Assembly: GCA_964581605.1 (NCBI GenBank)
Contig: CAZOPF010000022.1
Span: 1-64,000, forward strand
Direction of reading: 5' to 3'
Origin: CAADGU01 sp964581605
Lineage (GTDB): Bacteria; Chloroflexota; Anaerolineae; Promineifilales; Promineifilaceae
DNA: 64,000 nucleotides
The notes beneath the pieces are model-generated. The model saw only the letters and a list, made by a program, of their open reading frames with translations, ran no database searches and was not told the origin of the DNA. Below are positions 50,082 to 59,100 of the stretch, one piece after another. Every line of letters starts with the position of its first letter. The stretch's first letter is position 1. The position numbers and the translations under genes were made by a program.

Positions 50082-51230
50082 ATGCTACCAAGACCTGATA
50101 AAATTGAGCAGATTGAGCGTGTACTTGCTACCTATCCCATCGCCGCTCTCTTAGGCCCACGTCAATGTGGCAAAACAACACTGGCCAGAGTCATTGCCAC
50201 TCGCGAACCAACTGGCCAGCCAGTTACCTATTTTGACCTGGAAAACCCGGTAGATGCACGCCGTTTATCGGTCCCTTTAAGTGTGCTTCAGGAACTAACC
50301 GGGTTGGTAATCATTGACGAAGTGCAAAGACAACCACCGCTTTTTGAATTGTTACGAGTATTAGTAGATCGCCCTGGTAACCCCGTACAATTTCTGTTGC
50401 TGGGTTCAGCTTCCCCACAGATTGTCCGGGGAGTGTCTGAATCGTTGGCGGGGCGCATTGGTTTTATAGACCTCACCGGTTTTGATCTATCTGAAGTAGG
50501 TACAACGGAGTGGGCTGCTCTCTGGCTGCGCGGAGGCTTTCCACGTTCTTTTTTGGCTGTTGATGATCCAACCAGTCTGGTCTGGCGTGATGATTTTATC
50601 CGTACCTTTCTGGAACGAGATATTCCCCAATTGGGCATTACCATTCCGGCCGAAACGTTGCGACGATTCTGGACAATGGTGGCTCACTATCATGGGCAGG
50701 TGTGGAACGCGGCCGAATTTGCCCGTTCATTAGGTACTTCTGAAGCCACAGCCCGTCGTTATCTCGACATCCTTTCTGGGGCCTACATGGTTAGAATTTT
50801 ACCGCCCTGGTTTGAAAACATCGGCAAACGCCAGATAAAAGCGCCCAAAATCTACATCCGTGATAGTGGAATTCTTCATGCTCTGTTGCAAACAGAGGTG
50901 TTGGCAGACCTCCAGTCACATCCCAAAGTAGGGGCTTCCTGGGAAGGGTTTGCCCTGGAACAAGTGGTTGGCAAGCTCCAGACCCGTGATGCCTATTTTT
51001 GGGCAACACATGGGGGGGCTGAACTTGATTTGATGGTAAGGATCGGTGGCAAACAGTATGGATTCGAATTCAAATATGCCGACGCGCCGGGTATCGGCCG
51101 TTCCATGCGCATTGCCCTTGAAACCCTTTCACTGGAACAGTTGTGGGTGGTCTATCCTGGTTATCAAACCTATGCGCTTGATTCGCGGATTACCGCCATT
51201 CCCATTACCGATATTCCTGCCAGATTGTAG
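50082..51230 (+). CDS. AAA ATPase with DUF4143 domain
   Basis: The 382-residue protein has an AAA_14 P-loop (LLGPRQCGKTTLARVIA) at about residue 23, Walker B in LVIIDEVQ near 73, a GSASPQ sensor and a C-terminal DUF4143 nuclease-like region (GASWEGFALEQVV, then AELDLMVRIGGKQYGFEFKY). The last segment has the E-L-D-x-x-x-E-F-K pattern of PD-(D/E)XK-like folds. Such genes are common mobile accessory genes with unclear function. It has lower GC than its neighbours and no ACGGCCGT octamer, so recent acquisition is possible. Confidence 0.85.
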   Translation: MLPRPDKIEQIERVLATYPIAALLGPRQCGKTTLARVIATREPTGQPVTYFDLENPVDARRLSVPLSVLQELTGLVIIDEVQRQPPLFELLRVLVDRPGNPVQFLLLGSASPQIVRGVSESLAGRIGFIDLTGFDLSEVGTTEWAALWLRGGFPRSFLAVDDPTSLVWRDDFIRTFLERDIPQLGITIPAETLRRFWTMVAHYHGQVWNAAEFARSLGTSEATARRYLDILSGAYMVRILPPWFENIGKRQIKAPKIYIRDSGILHALLQTEVLADLQSHPKVGASWEGFALEQVVGKLQTRDAYFWATHGGAELDLMVRIGGKQYGFEFKYADAPGIGRSMRIALETLSLEQLWVVYPGYQTYALDSRITAIPITDIPARL

Positions 51231-51299
51231 AAAATGGAGAGGCAAGGAGAGAGGGAGACTGAGTTGCAGTCTCCCAATCTCCCAATCTCAGGACAGAGG

Positions 51300-52202
51300 C
51301 TATCGGGCCGCTTCCGCGGCCAACATCTGCTTTGCGAGTTCATTCCCTTCGGTTACCAATGTAATTTTGGTGTCGCCGGTGAGAATATTTTCTGTTTCCA
51401 GCAGTTCAAACAGCACCCGCGCCACATCCGGGTCTTCATTGATTTTGTTCAGCGCCTCGCCCACAATTTTCGGGCGCATAGCATTGGCGCGGGCAAATTC
51501 GACGGCCGCTTTCCGCTCCGCCGAACTGGTGATCACACTGACCCGGTTGGCCCCATCCTGGCGAATGGCCGACGTCACCTGCCGCAGCCGGTTCACCACC
51601 TTCTCCTCAATCTGCCGGATCATGCCCGTATCCCGGAAATGAACCTTGCGAATGTACACCGAACCCAGTTTGTAGCCCCACTCCTCCGACTTGGGTGAGA
51701 CTTCGGCACGCACGGTACGGCTCATCACATGGCGGGTTTCCAGCATGTCGGCCAGCGGCATGTTGCTCAGGGTGCGGACAGTGGCATTACTTACATTGGC
51801 TGCCAACGAACCTCTCGGATCGGTATTCTTAAACAGATAAGCTACCGGGTCGCTGATGTTCATTTCATACCAGACGCCAATGCCCATCGGTGCGCCTTCT
51901 TCAGAATTGACAGGCAGGCTACGTAGATACCTTTGATCCAGGCGCATATCTAGCACATGGCGGCTGCCTAACCAGCGCACAAAAAAGGCTTGCGGCCCCA
52001 TCTTGAGCCACAACCATTGCAGGCCAGGTTCTTTAATGATGGCTACCACCTTGCCAAAGAGCACATATACATGGCAGGTGCCTTCCCGCACCACGTCGTA
52101 AACGCCAAAGATACGCAGAAAAGCGCGAATGATTGGCTCGCCAATAAGAAAGAAAAAGAAAACAAAAAAGGCAATACCCATTGCTTGAATGATCGTGCTC
52201 AT
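51300..52202 (-). CDS. SPFH/Band 7 domain protein 2
   Basis: The 300-residue protein starts with a membrane-spanning hairpin (AMGIAFFVFFFFLIGEPII) and has a Band 7 domain (VNSEEGAPMGIGVWYEMNISD, then SKNTDPRG-like, VRTLSNMPLADML) and a helical, coiled-coil-like end with EFARANAMRP. It overlaps the upstream SPFH gene by four bases (52199-52202), so the two proteins are probably subunits of one ring or lattice, as with HflK/HflC or paired flotillins. A protease partner is not found in the window. Confidence 0.85.
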   Translation of the reverse strand: MSTIIQAMGIAFFVFFFFLIGEPIIRAFLRIFGVYDVVREGTCHVYVLFGKVVAIIKEPGLQWLWLKMGPQAFFVRWLGSRHVLDMRLDQRYLRSLPVNSEEGAPMGIGVWYEMNISDPVAYLFKNTDPRGSLAANVSNATVRTLSNMPLADMLETRHVMSRTVRAEVSPKSEEWGYKLGSVYIRKVHFRDTGMIRQIEEKVVNRLRQVTSAIRQDGANRVSVITSSAERKAAVEFARANAMRPKIVGEALNKINEDPDVARVLFELLETENILTGDTKITLVTEGNELAKQMLAAEAAR

Positions 52203-53188
52203 TTCTCCACCTCCAGGATGACATTTTTGGCTTTTTTGTAAAGTTCCAGGCGCACATTGCGCAGGTAGGCGTCCAGCACGTCTGGCCCGTTGCGCTTGAT
52301 TTCGTGCAACTGTTCGGCCAATGAGTTGAGCGGTTCTACTTCGGCTTGAGCCCTGAGGGTCTCAATTTCTACAGCGCGTTTGGACTGCACAATGGTCTGG
52401 TCGGCCTGGGCGCGGGCCAGGCTGATTTCTGAGGAGACTTCGTTATGAGCTGTATTGATGGCGGCCAGAGCGGATTCTACTTCGTGTGGTGGATCAATGC
52501 CGGTAATGAGGGAAGCATCCAGTACGACCCCATAACGCGCCTCGGCCGAAGCACATTCCTGCTCCATGAAAGTGTTGATCTCGTTCAAGTTTTTGCGTAA
52601 ATCGTTAATTGAGACGCCAGTGAAGAGGCCGGCGGCTACTTCTTCATCGTCTTCGGTGACTTGCACGGGGGATTCAAAGCTGGCGATGCGCTGGCGCAGG
52701 ATGGAGATGAAGTAGCCCATCACGTGGACGATGGGGGTCTTGACGCCAAAGAGGTAGGCATACAGGTTGCGTTCGCTGGGGCGGTAGCGAATTTGGCCGG
52801 TGAGGCCGATGTTGAGGTGGTCTTTGGTGACGGCGTCGAGGACGGTGCCGTTGTGGTTGGCGCTGGGGGTTTCCAGGTCGCGGGCCAGGTTGATGGTTTC
52901 GGTGGCGATGCGCACTTTGTGGACCTTTTCCCAGGGCCAGCGGAAGTAGGGGCCGCCAGGTTGAATGACTCTGACTTGCGGGTAGATGTATCGTTCTTTG
53001 TCTTTTTCATTTAGATATTCGGCGATGGGGTCGTCGAGGGTGGTGCCTTTGCCGAGGCGTTGGGCACGGCCGAAGCTGGTTTTGACGGCGCGTTCGTTCT
53101 GGTCTACGGTGTAGAAGCCGATAATGACGTAGCGCAGGAAGAACCAGCCGAGAAAGCCGAGTATGATACCGGGACAGATGGCTGTCAT
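52199..53188 (-). CDS. SPFH/Band 7 domain protein 1
   Basis: The 329-residue protein has one N-terminal membrane segment (GIILGFLGWFFLRYVIIGF), a Band 7 domain (VDQNERAVKTSFGRAQRLG and so on) and a coiled-coil with EISLARAQADQ. The ATG at 53188 follows AGGAGG by eight bases. Together with the next gene it resembles HflK/HflC-type pairs that form membrane microdomain scaffolds. The segment between 53189 and 53333 holds the promoter region and one ACGGCCGT, with no gene. Confidence 0.85.
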   Translation of the reverse strand: MTAICPGIILGFLGWFFLRYVIIGFYTVDQNERAVKTSFGRAQRLGKGTTLDDPIAEYLNEKDKERYIYPQVRVIQPGGPYFRWPWEKVHKVRIATETINLARDLETPSANHNGTVLDAVTKDHLNIGLTGQIRYRPSERNLYAYLFGVKTPIVHVMGYFISILRQRIASFESPVQVTEDDEEVAAGLFTGVSINDLRKNLNEINTFMEQECASAEARYGVVLDASLITGIDPPHEVESALAAINTAHNEVSSEISLARAQADQTIVQSKRAVEIETLRAQAEVEPLNSLAEQLHEIKRNGPDVLDAYLRNVRLELYKKAKNVILEVEK

Positions 53189-53333
53189 GTGTTGAACCTC
53201 CTTTAGATTGGAAATGATACTGAGACGATAAGTGGTGAGTGGGGCTGATGGGTTTCACGGCCGTCACTCGCAGCATATTACGCACACTAACATCAGTTGG
53301 TCGCAATATGCCCTTTACCCAATGATACCGGAT

Positions 53334-55358
53334 TTAGGTCTGGGAGTGTAGGGGGTGAGTGGTTGAAAGCGGGGTTGGCAGTATGGCAATGTCACGAGCA
53401 GCGACGGTGATCGGATGGTCGGGCTGGTTGTTGACAACGGCCGTCAACGGCCGTGCCGCAAAATTCAGCAAGATTGTCATCTCCCCTCGCCGGGCGACAA
53501 CCAGACCCGGCGGTAAATCATCGGCCAGCGGGGTGATGTTGTTTTGGCTGATCAGGTGGCGTAGCACGGCCGTCACCTGTGCCAATGTGGGGTAAAAACC
53601 GAGGGTGGTGACACGGCCGTTTCCCACTCTGTTCTCGGCAATGGCAGTCGGGCCGTTGACATAGTGGGCCAGGGGCACGGCCGTTTCCCCTTGCAGCGAC
53701 TCCACCCAATACGTAGCCTGGCCTTCCAGGCCCGGTATCTCACTGCGCAGTTCCCAACCCGCCGCCAGCGGCATGGCCTGCCAGTCTGTGATGGTCACAC
53801 CCGCCAGATCACACAGCAGGCCGGGCAGCGGCGCGTCCGTCACCAGATTACTGCCCGTTTTGAAACCGGAACGCACCCCTAGCAGCAGATGGCCGCCCGC
53901 AGCCACGTATTGTTGTAAGGCAGCCACGATTTCCGGCGTTGCCAGGTGCAGGGTGGGGGCTAAAACTAATTTGTAGGGTGACAGATCGGCCATGGCCGGA
54001 ACCAGGATGACCGGAACCGCCATTCGTTGTAGGGCGTGGTAAAAGATGTAGCTGTGCCGCCAATAATCAAAGTCAGCCCTGTGCGGCTGCTCTTGCAGCG
54101 CCCACAGGTCGTCATACTGGCACAAAATAGCCACCTCGGTGTGAACGGGCACGGCCGTTAGCTGGCGCATCTGCTCCTGTTCGGCCACCATCATTTGCAG
54201 GTCGCTCATGCCCACATCGGCACGGCCGTCATGCCGCAGCAGGCCGGAATGGTACTGTTCCTGGGCAAACAGGCTGGCCCGCCAGCGAAAAAAGAGGATG
54301 GCGTCCGCGCCGTGCGCCAGGGCGTGCCAGCACCACAACCGCACCGTGCCGGGTTGGATGCCGGGATTGAGTTCACCCCAGTTAATATGCCCACACTGCT
54401 GCTCCATAACCCAGAACGGCCGTTGCTTTAGCCCCGCCATCAAATCATGGGCCATCCCGGTGATGATCGGATCGCCCACGCCATAGGCGTACTCAATGGG
54501 GTCATGGGGTTCCGGCGGGCGCAAACGGCCGTGCCACCGTTCCGGGTTGCCGGTGGGGTAATTGTCCCAGGTGGCAAAATCGAGCGGCGCGACCAGATCA
54601 AACTGGTTTACATCGCGGAACAGCCCCATGAAATTGTGGGTGACAAAGCGTCCCGGCGCGCCAGCACGGATAATCTCCACCTGCTCTTGCTGGTAGGCGA
54701 CGATGCTGTCCGAACAAAAGCGGTAGTAGTCCAGCAGGTGGCTGGGATTTTTTTTGTCAATGCGGTCATCGGGCGGCATGATTTCTGCCCAATCGCCATA
54801 GGTTTGTGACCAGAAAACTGCGCCCCAGGTCTCATTGAGTACGCTGATGTCGCCGTATCGCTGTTGCAGCCATTCCCGGAAGGCGGCAGCGCAGTAGGCG
54901 CAGTAACAGCGGCCCGACTTGCCGCCGCCAAATTCGTTGTCAATCTGCCAGCCAATGATGCCGGGATCACGGCCGTAGCGCCTGACCATCTGCTGCACAA
55001 TGCGGCGGCTGAACCGGCGGTAAGTGGGGTTGTTGGGGCAGGTGTGGCGGCGGGTGCCATGTTGCCGGGCACGGCCGTCGGCGTCCACGCGCAAAATGTC
55101 TGGGTGACTATGACTGAGCCAGGCCGGTGGGGCCGCCGTCGGTGTGCCCAAAATCACATCCAGCCCGGCGGCCGCCAGTGTTTCTATCGCTTCGTCCAGC
55201 CAGCCCCACTCGTAACGGCCGTCGGCCGGTTCCATTTTTGCCCAGGCAAATTCGGCAATACGCACCATTTCTAACCCGGCTTCGCGCATCATGTGGGCAT
55301 CGGCGGCCCATCGTTCTTCAGGCCATTGTTCGGGGTAATAACAGACGCCAAATTTCAT
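53334..55358 (-). CDS. beta-galactosidase, GH42 family
   Basis: The 674-residue protein starts KFGVCYYPEQWPEERWAAD, as in GH42. It has GWQIDNEFGG (acid/base Glu), the zinc cluster GRCYCAYC, VMEQQCGHINW (nucleophile Glu) and the class I glutamine amidotransferase-like trimerisation domain. A C-terminal beta domain completes it. It has no signal peptide and works in the cytoplasm on beta-galactosides or beta-galacto-oligomers brought in by the ABC transporter upstream. It is the last gene of the operon; 14 bases upstream lies a hairpin repeat. Confidence 0.95.
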   Translation of the reverse strand: MKFGVCYYPEQWPEERWAADAHMMREAGLEMVRIAEFAWAKMEPADGRYEWGWLDEAIETLAAAGLDVILGTPTAAPPAWLSHSHPDILRVDADGRARQHGTRRHTCPNNPTYRRFSRRIVQQMVRRYGRDPGIIGWQIDNEFGGGKSGRCYCAYCAAAFREWLQQRYGDISVLNETWGAVFWSQTYGDWAEIMPPDDRIDKKNPSHLLDYYRFCSDSIVAYQQEQVEIIRAGAPGRFVTHNFMGLFRDVNQFDLVAPLDFATWDNYPTGNPERWHGRLRPPEPHDPIEYAYGVGDPIITGMAHDLMAGLKQRPFWVMEQQCGHINWGELNPGIQPGTVRLWCWHALAHGADAILFFRWRASLFAQEQYHSGLLRHDGRADVGMSDLQMMVAEQEQMRQLTAVPVHTEVAILCQYDDLWALQEQPHRADFDYWRHSYIFYHALQRMAVPVILVPAMADLSPYKLVLAPTLHLATPEIVAALQQYVAAGGHLLLGVRSGFKTGSNLVTDAPLPGLLCDLAGVTITDWQAMPLAAGWELRSEIPGLEGQATYWVESLQGETAVPLAHYVNGPTAIAENRVGNGRVTTLGFYPTLAQVTAVLRHLISQNNITPLADDLPPGLVVARRGEMTILLNFAARPLTAVVNNQPDHPITVAARDIAILPTPLSTTHPLHSQT

Positions 55359-55372
55359 AGGTTTACAGGCGT

Positions 55373-55406
55373 AGACCCTAAGGGTTTCAGAAAACCCTTA
55401 GGGTCT
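55373..55406. repeat. AGACCC hairpin repeat, copy 4
   Basis: AGACCCTAAGGGTTT and AAACCCTTAGGGTCT pair perfectly across four bases. The stop codon of the FGGY kinase lies inside the element (AGA CCC TAA), so it supplies the last two residues and the stop. Confidence 0.85.
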
Positions 55407-56909
55407 GGCTTCGTGGGCAAACGCTAACATAAGCTGTATGGCCTTTTGCCAGCGATGGTAAAGAAGCGGCACGGCCGTAGCCGCTGCCTGTGGTTCAAAA
55501 CGGGTGTGGTCGGTGGCGGGCAGAGGCACGGCCGTTTCGTCGGCCCACACACCTGCGCCCAACCCGGCCAACAGGGCCGCCGCCCAGGCGGTCGTTTCGG
55601 TGAAGGTGGGGCGCAGCACGGGAATACCGGTAATGTCTGCCTGAATCTGGCAGGCCACGTTGCTGGCCGATACGCCGCCGCCCACACGCAGTTCAGGCAC
55701 AGACACGGCCGTGTTCTGTTCAATTTCCGTCAGGATCAGCCGCATCTGGCAGCCAATGGATTCCAGAAAGGCGCGGGCGATGTGTGCTTTTTGATGGCCG
55801 AGGGTCAATCCTAACAGCGTGCCGCGTGTCTGGGCATCGTCGTAGGGGGCGTTTAGACCGGTGAACGCGGGGATAAAGAGCAAGCCATCACTGCTCGTTA
55901 CCTGCCCGGCCAATGCGTCTAGCTCGTTGTAATGGGTGAACAGCCCCAGATTATCACGCAGCCAGCGCAGCGCCGCGCCGTTGACGGTGGTAGGCGCTTC
56001 CAGGTAATAATGCTGACGGCCGTGCAATTCCCAGGCATAATAATTGTTCACCCCGGCCACATCGGGCGGTTCTGCGCCCACAAATACTTTCAGATAGCTG
56101 GATGTGCCGTGTGTACATTCGGCCTGCCCCGGCTGGCGGCAGCCATGCCCAAACAGCGCCGCCTGCTGATCACCAATCATGGCTAAAACGGGGACGGCGG
56201 CGGTACGGCCGTGTCGGTCAGAAATGGTGAGGCTGCCAAATTCATGCAGGGTAGGGACGGCTTGCGGCAGGCAGGTGCGCTCAATGCCAATCCAATCAAG
56301 CCACGCATCCCAATAGTCGTGCTGGCGAAAATCAAAGAGGCCAGTTGCCTGCACCAGCGAACGATCCATGAAATGTCCGGCAGGCTGGCCCATCGCTTGA
56401 AGCAGCCAGGCAGCGGATAAGCCGACGCGCAAATGGGCGGATTGAGCGGCTTCGCGCACGGCCGTCTCGTGCCGCAGCCGCCAGGCCAGATGCAACGCGC
56501 TCATGTAGGGACCAGGGGCATAACCCAGCCGGTGACGCAGATCGCCCGCCCAGGGTTGGTTTTGAATTTCGGCCAACAGGGGCAGGGAGCGTAAATCTTG
56601 CCAGGTGATGGCGTTGCCCAGCGGACGGCCGTTGCGGGCATCCCATACAAACTCGGTGTTGCGCTGGCTGGCAATGCCACAGGCGGCAATCTGCTCCGGG
56701 CGGCAGCCGGCCTGCGCCAGCGCGTCGGCCACCGCTGCCTGCACACCATCCACCACCACCTGCGGCTCTTGCTCCACCCAATCCGGGCGCGGATGGACGC
56801 GGGCTAATGGCCGGTAGCCAAAGCCATGCACCCGCCCCGCGCCATCTATAATCACGGCCTTACTGCCGCTGGTGCCCTGGTCTATGCCCAGGAGGAATGG
56901 TTTTGTCAT
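55398..56909 (-). CDS. FGGY-family carbohydrate kinase, glycerol-kinase-like
   Basis: The 503-residue protein begins LGIDQGTSGSKAVIID and continues with GIASQRNTEFVWD and ITWQDLRS, similar to GlpK. The ATP-binding region shows CTHGTSSYLKVF and, later, ELRVGGGVSASNVACQIQAD. FGGY kinases phosphorylate sugars or polyols such as glycerol, xylulose or erythritol. In this operon a sugar kinase would act after beta-galactoside cleavage. The substrate is not determined; the HAD phosphatase beside it suggests a matching sugar phosphate. The final Arg-Pro and the stop come from the hairpin repeat at 55373. Confidence 0.85.
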   Translation of the reverse strand: MTKPFLLGIDQGTSGSKAVIIDGAGRVHGFGYRPLARVHPRPDWVEQEPQVVVDGVQAAVADALAQAGCRPEQIAACGIASQRNTEFVWDARNGRPLGNAITWQDLRSLPLLAEIQNQPWAGDLRHRLGYAPGPYMSALHLAWRLRHETAVREAAQSAHLRVGLSAAWLLQAMGQPAGHFMDRSLVQATGLFDFRQHDYWDAWLDWIGIERTCLPQAVPTLHEFGSLTISDRHGRTAAVPVLAMIGDQQAALFGHGCRQPGQAECTHGTSSYLKVFVGAEPPDVAGVNNYYAWELHGRQHYYLEAPTTVNGAALRWLRDNLGLFTHYNELDALAGQVTSSDGLLFIPAFTGLNAPYDDAQTRGTLLGLTLGHQKAHIARAFLESIGCQMRLILTEIEQNTAVSVPELRVGGGVSASNVACQIQADITGIPVLRPTFTETTAWAAALLAGLGAGVWADETAVPLPATDHTRFEPQAAATAVPLLYHRWQKAIQLMLAFAHEARP

Positions 56910-56924
56910 GGTTTCCAGATTGGT

Positions 56925-57725
56925 TTAATTTCCACTGCTCTCCGGCAACAAATCTGCCAGTTGGTGCAAGAAATAGGTGGGGATTACGGCCGTTGTCTGC
57001 AAATCTGCCTCCGTGGTCGCGCCGGTCAGGGTGAGGGCGGCGGCCATGCCCGCTTCCAGCCCCATGCGCACATCGGTCTCCAGCCGGTCGCCGGTCATCA
57101 GGCAGCGGCCGGGTGGTAGCCCCACCAGTTGCAAAATGGTCTCGGCCATGGTGCGGGAGGGTTTGCCCACCACCGCTTCTACCTGGGTATTGGTACACGC
57201 TTCAATGGCGGCGATGATGGCGGCCGCGTCCGGTTCGCCGCCGCCGGGCACGGGGCAGTAGCGGTCGGCGTTGGTGGCTACAAAACGGGCGCCCCGGCGA
57301 ATGGCGTCGAAGGCGACTTGCAGCTTGTGGTAGGTGAAGGTGCGGTCGAAGCTGGCGATGACGACGTCGGTTTCGGCGGCGGTCTGGGCTAATTGGAAAC
57401 CTCCTCGTGCCAATTCCTGGCATAACGATGATTCGCCGACGACATACGGCCGTGCGCCCGGCATCGTCTGGCGCAAAAAATTCACCATGACCAGCGAGGA
57501 ATTGATCACATCCTCAGGCAGAGTGGGCAAACCGAGGCGGGTCAACTTCTCAGCATACTGTTCACGGGTTTGGGTAGGGTTGTTGGAAAGGAAAACGATG
57601 CGCTTGCCCAGTTCCCGCAGCCGGGTAATCGTTTCTCCGGCCGTAGGCAGCAGCGATTCCCCCAAATACACCGTGCCGTCGAGATCAAAGATGTAAGCGT
57701 CGTAAAGGCGGGTTGGTGTCGTCAT
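56925..57725 (-). CDS. HAD-IIA sugar phosphatase, NagD/AraL-like
   Basis: The 266-residue protein has YIFDLDGTVYLG (motif I), VFLSNNPTQ (motif II), the Lys in VVGKPSRTM (motif III) and GDRLETDVRMG (motif IV), with a class IIA cap in the middle. NagD, AraL and glycerol-3-phosphatase belong to this group. It lies between the permease genes and the kinase, 15 bases before the latter, so it probably removes phosphate from a sugar or glycerol phosphate to prevent stress. The activity on a specific substrate is inferred only from context. Confidence 0.9.
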   Translation of the reverse strand: MTTPTRLYDAYIFDLDGTVYLGESLLPTAGETITRLRELGKRIVFLSNNPTQTREQYAEKLTRLGLPTLPEDVINSSLVMVNFLRQTMPGARPYVVGESSLCQELARGGFQLAQTAAETDVVIASFDRTFTYHKLQVAFDAIRRGARFVATNADRYCPVPGGGEPDAAAIIAAIEACTNTQVEAVVGKPSRTMAETILQLVGLPPGRCLMTGDRLETDVRMGLEAGMAAALTLTGATTEADLQTTAVIPTYFLHQLADLLPESSGN

Positions 57726-57808
57726 TGTTTGTCCTTAACGCAGAGGTGCGGAGGCGCAGAGTGGTGGATTAACGGCAAAACCTTCGCGTTCTTGGCGCCC
57801 TTCGCGGA

Positions 57809-59017
57809 TCATCCCTTAACCCCGCTGCTGGTGGCGCTTTCCACGAAGAAGCGCTGGCCGAAGATGAAGATGAGCATGGGCGGCAAAATGGCGATGGCCG
57901 CGCCCGCCAGGATCAGGTTGGGGCTGTCTGAGGCCCGGCCGCGCAGCACATTGAGCGACAGGGTGAGGACGTGGTTGGCCGTGTTGCCGGTGTTGATGAT
58001 GACCAGGGGCCAGAAAAAGCTGTTCCAGGCGTAGAGGAAGGTGAAGGTGGTCAGGGTGGCCAGGGCGGGTGTGCTGGCGGGCACAAAGATGCGCCACAAA
58101 ATTTGCAGCCGGGAAGCGCCGTCCATCACCGCCGCCTCTTCAATCTCTTTGGGGATGGTCAGGAAAAATTGGCGCATGAGGAAGGTGCCATAGGCGCTGA
58201 AGATCCAGGGCACAATCAGCGACACCATGTTATCTACCCAGCCGATATAGACCATGAGCTGATACATGGGCGTGACCAGGACGACAAAGGGGATCATCAT
58301 GGTGCCCAGATAGAGGACAAAGAGGCTGTTGCGCCCCGGAAAACGGAGCCGGGCAAAGGCGTAGCCGCCCAGGACGGAGGTGGTCAGCGTGCCCAGAACG
58401 ACGGCCAATGTGACCAGAATGGTGTTGGTCAGGCTGCGATCCATGCCTTGCAACTCGACGACATCCTGGTAATTTTGGGGGCGGGCCGTTAACTGCTCCA
58501 CCGGTTGGCTGAGGCGGACGTTAGCCAGGATTTCGTTTTCGGGGTTGTCGGGGTCTACAAAACGGCCGAGCGCCGTTTGCCCTACCTGGACGACTTCAAC
58601 GGGTCGGCCGTCAACTGTTATCACATAGATGGGCAATTCTTCACCGTTCAGGGTGGTCTTTTCCTGATTGGTGAAGCCGCCTTTCGGTTCGGCGTCGCGC
58701 AGGGGCAGGTCCCAGGTTTCGTCCGGGTTGGCAATGTTGGCGAACACGGCCGTGCGGATGTTGCTCTCCACCAGGGCATAAATTTTCTGCTCCCCATCCA
58801 CTTCCACGTAATAGAGCGGTAGTTCTTCGCCGTTCAAATTGGTGGTTAAGCCGGTGCGCGGCAGCAGGCGGGGGGGGTAGTTGAAGGTGTCTTTTGGCTC
58901 TTTGAAGGAGGTGGTGAGCATAAAGACAAAGGGGAAGAGCATGACGGCGGCAAAGAAGATGAGGATGGTGTAGACGAGGATGTTTTTGACGGCCGTTCTA
59001 ACTTTGTGTGAGTTCAT
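57809..59017 (-). CDS. sugar ABC permease (MalG-like) with duplicated extracytoplasmic insert
   Basis: The 402-residue protein has an N-terminal membrane helix and the C-terminal core of the MalG family, with the ATPase-contacting loop EEAAVMDGASRLQILWRI. Between helix 1 and the transport core (about residues 45-165) is an insert with two copies of a short motif (NGEELPLYYVEVDG; NGEELPIYVITVDG). Usual MalG-type proteins have around 280 residues, so the extra domain is notable. It may bind the ligand or the binding protein. The gene is in the operon with the other permease. Confidence 0.9.
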   Translation of the reverse strand: MNSHKVRTAVKNILVYTILIFFAAVMLFPFVFMLTTSFKEPKDTFNYPPRLLPRTGLTTNLNGEELPLYYVEVDGEQKIYALVESNIRTAVFANIANPDETWDLPLRDAEPKGGFTNQEKTTLNGEELPIYVITVDGRPVEVVQVGQTALGRFVDPDNPENEILANVRLSQPVEQLTARPQNYQDVVELQGMDRSLTNTILVTLAVVLGTLTTSVLGGYAFARLRFPGRNSLFVLYLGTMMIPFVVLVTPMYQLMVYIGWVDNMVSLIVPWIFSAYGTFLMRQFFLTIPKEIEEAAVMDGASRLQILWRIFVPASTPALATLTTFTFLYAWNSFFWPLVIINTGNTANHVLTLSLNVLRGRASDSPNLILAGAAIAILPPMLIFIFGQRFFVESATSSGVKG

Positions 59018-59036
59018 AGAAAAATACCTGAAGTTC

Positions 59037-59100
59037 GTGATGCGTGACTCTCCTCACACATCACGCATCACGCATCACGCATCACGTTTTACGCATCATA
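59037..59100. repeat. period-7 hairpin array
   Basis: GTGATGC and GTGACTC are followed by four perfect CATCACG units, so both strands pair. The stop codon of the MalF-like permease (59089-59091) lies inside the array. Confidence 0.75.
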
